NCBI GenBank assembly: GCA_964035545.1 | Contig: OZ037767.1 | Location: 4,463,680 to 4,527,679, forward strand | From: Bugula neritina | Lineage: Eukaryota; Bryozoa; Gymnolaemata; Cheilostomatida; Bugulidae | DNA length: 64,000 nt | Reading direction: 5' to 3' | Shown: in pieces, positions 60,073-64,000 of the stretch | Position numbering within the stretch: the first letter of the stretch is position 1 | How the letters are laid out: every line of letters starts with the position of its first letter | Notes under the pieces: generated by a model | Databases searched by the model: none | The model's input: the letters and a program-made list of their open reading frames with translations, nothing else | Told to the model about the DNA's origin: nothing | Made by a program: the position numbers and the translations under genes

Positions 60073-60110
60073 AGGGAGTTGTCTTCCCAAAAACTAATGT
60101 AACGTTTTTT

Positions 60111-60240
60111 CACTGTTGGAAACACTTAATTACATTGATAATAATATCATTTCAGTTGCTATAATTGTGCCAGGGCTTAAGGTAGAACTTGTATAGAAAT
60201 CTGGCCTGCATCTCCGTTAAAAAAATTATATTTGAGTTGT
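60111..60240 (+). repeat. Higher-order spacer of the satellite, copy 1
   Basis: CACTGTTGGAAACACTTA, then TTTCAGTTGCTATAA and GCCAGGGCTT..GTAGAACTTGTATAGAA up to TTGAGTTGTTGTGAGC. The same 130-bp block recurs at about 60884-61018 and 62080-62214, each time directly before a new run of 30-bp monomers. Confidence 0.9.
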
Positions 60241-63190
60241 TGTGAGCCTATATATTTATTATCTGCCCCCTATGAGCCTATATATATTATATCTGCCCCC
60301 TATGAGCCTATATATTCTACATCTGCCCCCTATGAACTTATATATATTATATCTGCCCCCTATGAACTTATATATATTTTATGTGCCCCCTATGAACCTA
60401 TATATTCTATATCTGCCCCCTATCAACTTATATATTATATCTGCCCCCTGTGAACTTATATATATTTTATGTGCCCCCTATGAACCTATATATTCTATAT
60501 CTGCCCCCTATCAACTTATATATTATATCTGCCCCCTATGAACTTATATATATTATATCTGCCCCCTATGAGCCTATATATTCTATATCTGCCCCCTATG
60601 AACCTATATATATATTATATCTGCCCCCTATGAACTTATATATATATATTATATCTGCCCCCTATGAACTTATATATATATTATATCTGCCCCCTATGAA
60701 CTTATATATATATATTATATCTGCCCCCTATGGGCATATATATTCTATATCTGCCCCCTATGAACCTATATATATATTATATCTGCCCCCTATGAACTTG
60801 AATATATATATATATTATATCTGCCCCTATGAGCCTATATACTCCATATCTGCCCGCTATGAACCTAGATATGTGCCCTCTTTCACTGTTGGAAACACTT
60901 ATTTACAGTGATGATAATATCATTTCAGTTGCTATAACTGTGCCAGGGCTTGAGGTAGAACTTGTATAGAAATCTGGCCTGCATCTCCGTTAAAAAATTA
61001 TATTTGAGTTGTTGTGAGCTTATATATTATATCTGCCCCCTATGAGCCTATATATTCTATATCTGCCCCCTATGAACTTATATATATTATATCTGCCCCC
61101 TGTGAACTTATATATATTTTATGTGCCCCCTATGAGCCTATATATTCCATATCTGCCCCCTATGAGCTTATATATTCTATATCTGCCCCCTATAAGCCTA
61201 TATATTCTACATCTGCCCCCTATGAGCTTATATATTCTATATCTGCCCCCTATGAGCCTATATATTCTACATCTGCCCCCTTTGAGCCTATATATATATT
61301 ATATCTGCCCCCTATGAGCCTATATATTCTACATCTGCCCCCTTTGAGCCTATATATTCTATATCTGCCCCCTATGAGCTTATATATTCTATATCTGCCC
61401 CCTATGAAATTATATATTCTATATCTGCCCCCTATGAGCCTATATATTTATTATCTGCCCCCCTATGAGCCTATATATATTATATCTGCCCCCTATGAGC
61501 CTATATATTCTATATCTGCCCCCTATGAACTTATATATATTATATCTGCCCCCTATGAACTTATATATATTTTATGTGCCCCCTATGAACCTATATATTC
61601 TATATCTGCCCCCTATCAACTTATATATTATATCTGCCCCCTGTGAACTTATATATATTTTATGTGCCCCCTATGAACCTATATATTCTATATCTGCCCC
61701 CTATCAACTTATATATTATATCTGCCCCCTATGAACTTATATATATTATATCTGCCCCCTATGAGCCTATATATTCTATATCTGCCCCCTATGAACCTAT
61801 ATATATATTATATCTGCCCCCTATGAACTTATATATATATATTATATCTGCCCCCTATGAACTTATATATATATTATATCTGCCCCCTATGAACTTATAT
61901 ATATATATTATATCTGCCCCCTATGGGCATATATATTCTATATCTGCCCCCTATGAACCTATATATATATTATATCTGCCCCCTATGAACTTGAATATAT
62001 ATATATATATATTATATCTGCCCCTATGAGCCTATATACTCCATATCTGCCCGCTATGAACCTAGATATGTGCCCTCTTTCACTGTTGGAAACACTTATT
62101 TACAGTGATGATAATATCATTTCAGTTGCTATAACTGTGCCAGGGCTTGAGGTAGAACTTGTATAGAAATCTGGCCTGCATCTCCGTTAAAAAATTATAT
62201 TTGAGTTGTTGTGAGCTTATATATTATATCTGCCCCCTATGAGCCTATATATTCTATATCTGCCCCCTATGAACTTATATATATTATATCTGCCCCCTGT
62301 GAACTTATATATATTTTATGTGCCCCCTATGAACCTATATATTCTATATCTGCCCCCTATGAACTTATATATTATATCTGCCCCTATGAACTTATATATA
62401 TTATATCTGCCCCCTATGAGCCTATATATTCTATATCTGCCCCCTATGAACCTATATATATATTATATCTGCCCCCTATGAACTTATATATATGTATTAT
62501 ATCTGCCCCCTATGAGCTTATATAATATATTATATCTGCCCCCTATGAGCCTATATATTCTATATCTGCCCCCTATAAGCCTATATATATTCTAATCTGC
62601 CCCCTATAAGCCTATACATTCTATATCTGCCCCCTATAAGCCTATATATTTTATATCTGCCCCCTATGAGCCTATATATTCTATATCTGCCCCCTATGAA
62701 CTTATATATATTATATCTGCCCCCTGTGAACTTATATATATTTTATGTGCCCCCTATGAGCCTATATATTCCATATCTGCCCCCTATGAGCTTATATATT
62801 CTATATCTGCCCCCTATAAGCCTATATATTCTACATCTGCCCCCTATGAGCTCATATATTCTATATCTGCCCCCTATGAGCCTATATATTCCATATCTGC
62901 CCCCTATGAGCCTATATATTCTATATCTGCCCCCTATGAACTTATATATATTATATCTGCCTCCTATGAACTTATATATATATATTATATCTGCCCCCTA
63001 TGAGCTTATATATTCTATATCTGCCCCCTATGAACTTGTATATATTTTATGTGCCATCTTTGAGCTCATATACTATTTATGTGCTGCTATGAGCCTAGAT
63101 ATGTTATATGTGCCCCTTATGAGCTCATATATGCTGCATGTATGCGATCCCCATAAGCCTGTGTATACTATATCTGCCCCATATGAGTTG
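60241..63190 (+). repeat. 30-bp satellite array, about 3 kb, in three blocks
   Basis: About 90 monomers of the form CCCCCTATGARCYTATATAT plus TMTATATCTG. Lengths vary between about 27 and 34 bp through TA slippage. Three blocks (60241-60880, 61018-62075, 62214-63190) are each preceded by the same 130-bp spacer, giving a higher-order repeat. Blocks 1 and 2 share the same order of variant monomers. The last monomers near 63050-63190 degrade. Reading frames across the array stay open only because the unit is 30 bp; they are not genes. Confidence 0.95.
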
Positions 63191-63199
63191 ATGTATACT

Positions 63200-64000
63200 A
63201 TGTGTGCCCTATATCAGCAAGCACAGTCCACAGCGTCTGATGTGTATCATAGTAGGTTTATTAATTTGCATATTTTTAATTTGATGTCTTTCTCTGCAAT
63301 TATGACTTTCAGCTTTAGAAGTTTTTTTTGTTATATGCAGCACGTTTTCAAATTAAAAAAATTATCAACCTAAGAAGATACATACCTTTTGCTGTCTCCA
63401 ATTTGCTGCTCAAATTTTTATTTTTGCTTCTGGTAGAAACAAGCATTTTTTCTAAAAATTTAGTTATAGTGTTTAAAAGTACTATATGGTTTCCCAGCAA
63501 CCTTTACTTAGCTGAAATGTAACTTTCCAGTGTCAGAATAGCAGCTTTGACAAAATTTCTCGTATACATATACTGCTAGTAACAGAGAAAATTATCTGTT
63601 CCTGCAATTACTTTTACTAAGGTCTATAGAGGGAGACCACATCCCTACAATTATGCAAAAGATAATAGACCCCCTGTAGTTTTGGGCCTAGTTTCTTTGC
63701 ATCTTCATAATCATTTTAATCAGGAAACTTAAGTAGGCTTAGAAGTTTTTAATTTACTAAAAATGGCTGCTAAGAGAGGTACCTTAGTTTGAACCTTATA
63801 CAGAAATCCTATAATTAGCCTATTTGGCTGCAACTTCAAAAGCACTCTCATATTTATAAATTCGTTTGAAGGAGTTTACCCTCAAATACTGTACAATAAA
63901 GAAAAAATTTCAAGCTAGCTGTTCTATTTTTCTTGGTTTTGTGTTATCTCAGTACACGCAGAGTTTATAGTCTCTATGAGAGACCTTTTTAACTGACTGA
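63200..64000. other. AT-rich flank of the satellite
   Basis: No gene, tRNA or mobile element could be supported here. Confidence 0.5.

Overview
The window is animal nuclear DNA. It is AT-rich, with GT-AG introns throughout and one GC-AG intron. It carries animal-type gene families (caspase, LRR-Roc-COR protein, PLD3/4-type membrane protein), tRNA-derived SINEs, solo LTRs and a satellite array. The ROCO protein without a kinase, the divergent caspase and the expanded ankyrin family suggest an early-branching marine invertebrate, perhaps a sponge. That placement is an inference with low certainty.

Layout. (1) 1-6477, plus strand: the 3' exons of a gene for a serine-rich, probably disordered tail, possibly the cytoplasmic tail of a single-pass membrane protein, with alternative 3' ends. 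(2) 7382-12903, plus strand: a complete 10-exon gene for a 462-residue type II membrane protein of the PLD3/PLD4/PLD5 family. Both HKD catalytic motifs are destroyed, so it is a pseudoenzyme. (3) 12.9-15.6 kb: a SINE, a leftover piece of the ankyrin repeat unit, a solo LTR and a tRNA-like sequence. (4) 15.6-45.1 kb, minus strand: a head-to-tail array of eight ankyrin genes (called A-H here) on a unit of about 4 kb. Each has an uninterrupted coding exon made almost wholly of 38-residue ankyrin repeats, and three consecutive repeats form a 114-residue supercycle. The copies are mosaics of one another, F carries a frameshift, D has an internal deletion, and two spacers hold LTR-like insertions whose empty sites survive in the sister copies. 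(5) 46982-50230, minus strand: a 7-exon caspase of 403 residues. (6) 50274-57065, minus strand: a 9-exon ROCO gene (LRR-Roc-COR, 1072 residues) with six near-identical LRR cassette exons. Its stop lies only 43 bp before the caspase start codon. (7) 57.9-58.2 kb: a decayed ankyrin fragment and a palindrome. (8) 59.8-63.2 kb: a strong inverted repeat followed by about 3 kb of a 30-bp satellite with higher-order structure.

How the genes may work together (inference). Ankyrin array, caspase and ROCO GTPase all lie on the minus strand within 42 kb, and an ankyrin relic lies beyond the ROCO gene. Caspases, LRR/ROCO GTPases and fast-evolving ankyrin scaffolds all belong to animal cell-death or innate-sensing repertoires. 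A locus that joins recombining recognition-type repeats to a GTPase and a caspase is the best candidate here for an undescribed system. The sequence shows linkage and rapid turnover, not function.

Gene models were built by hand from splice signals and reading-frame continuity. The PLD-like, caspase and ROCO models close in frame across every exon. Amino-acid changes were judged against known family motifs, without alignments.
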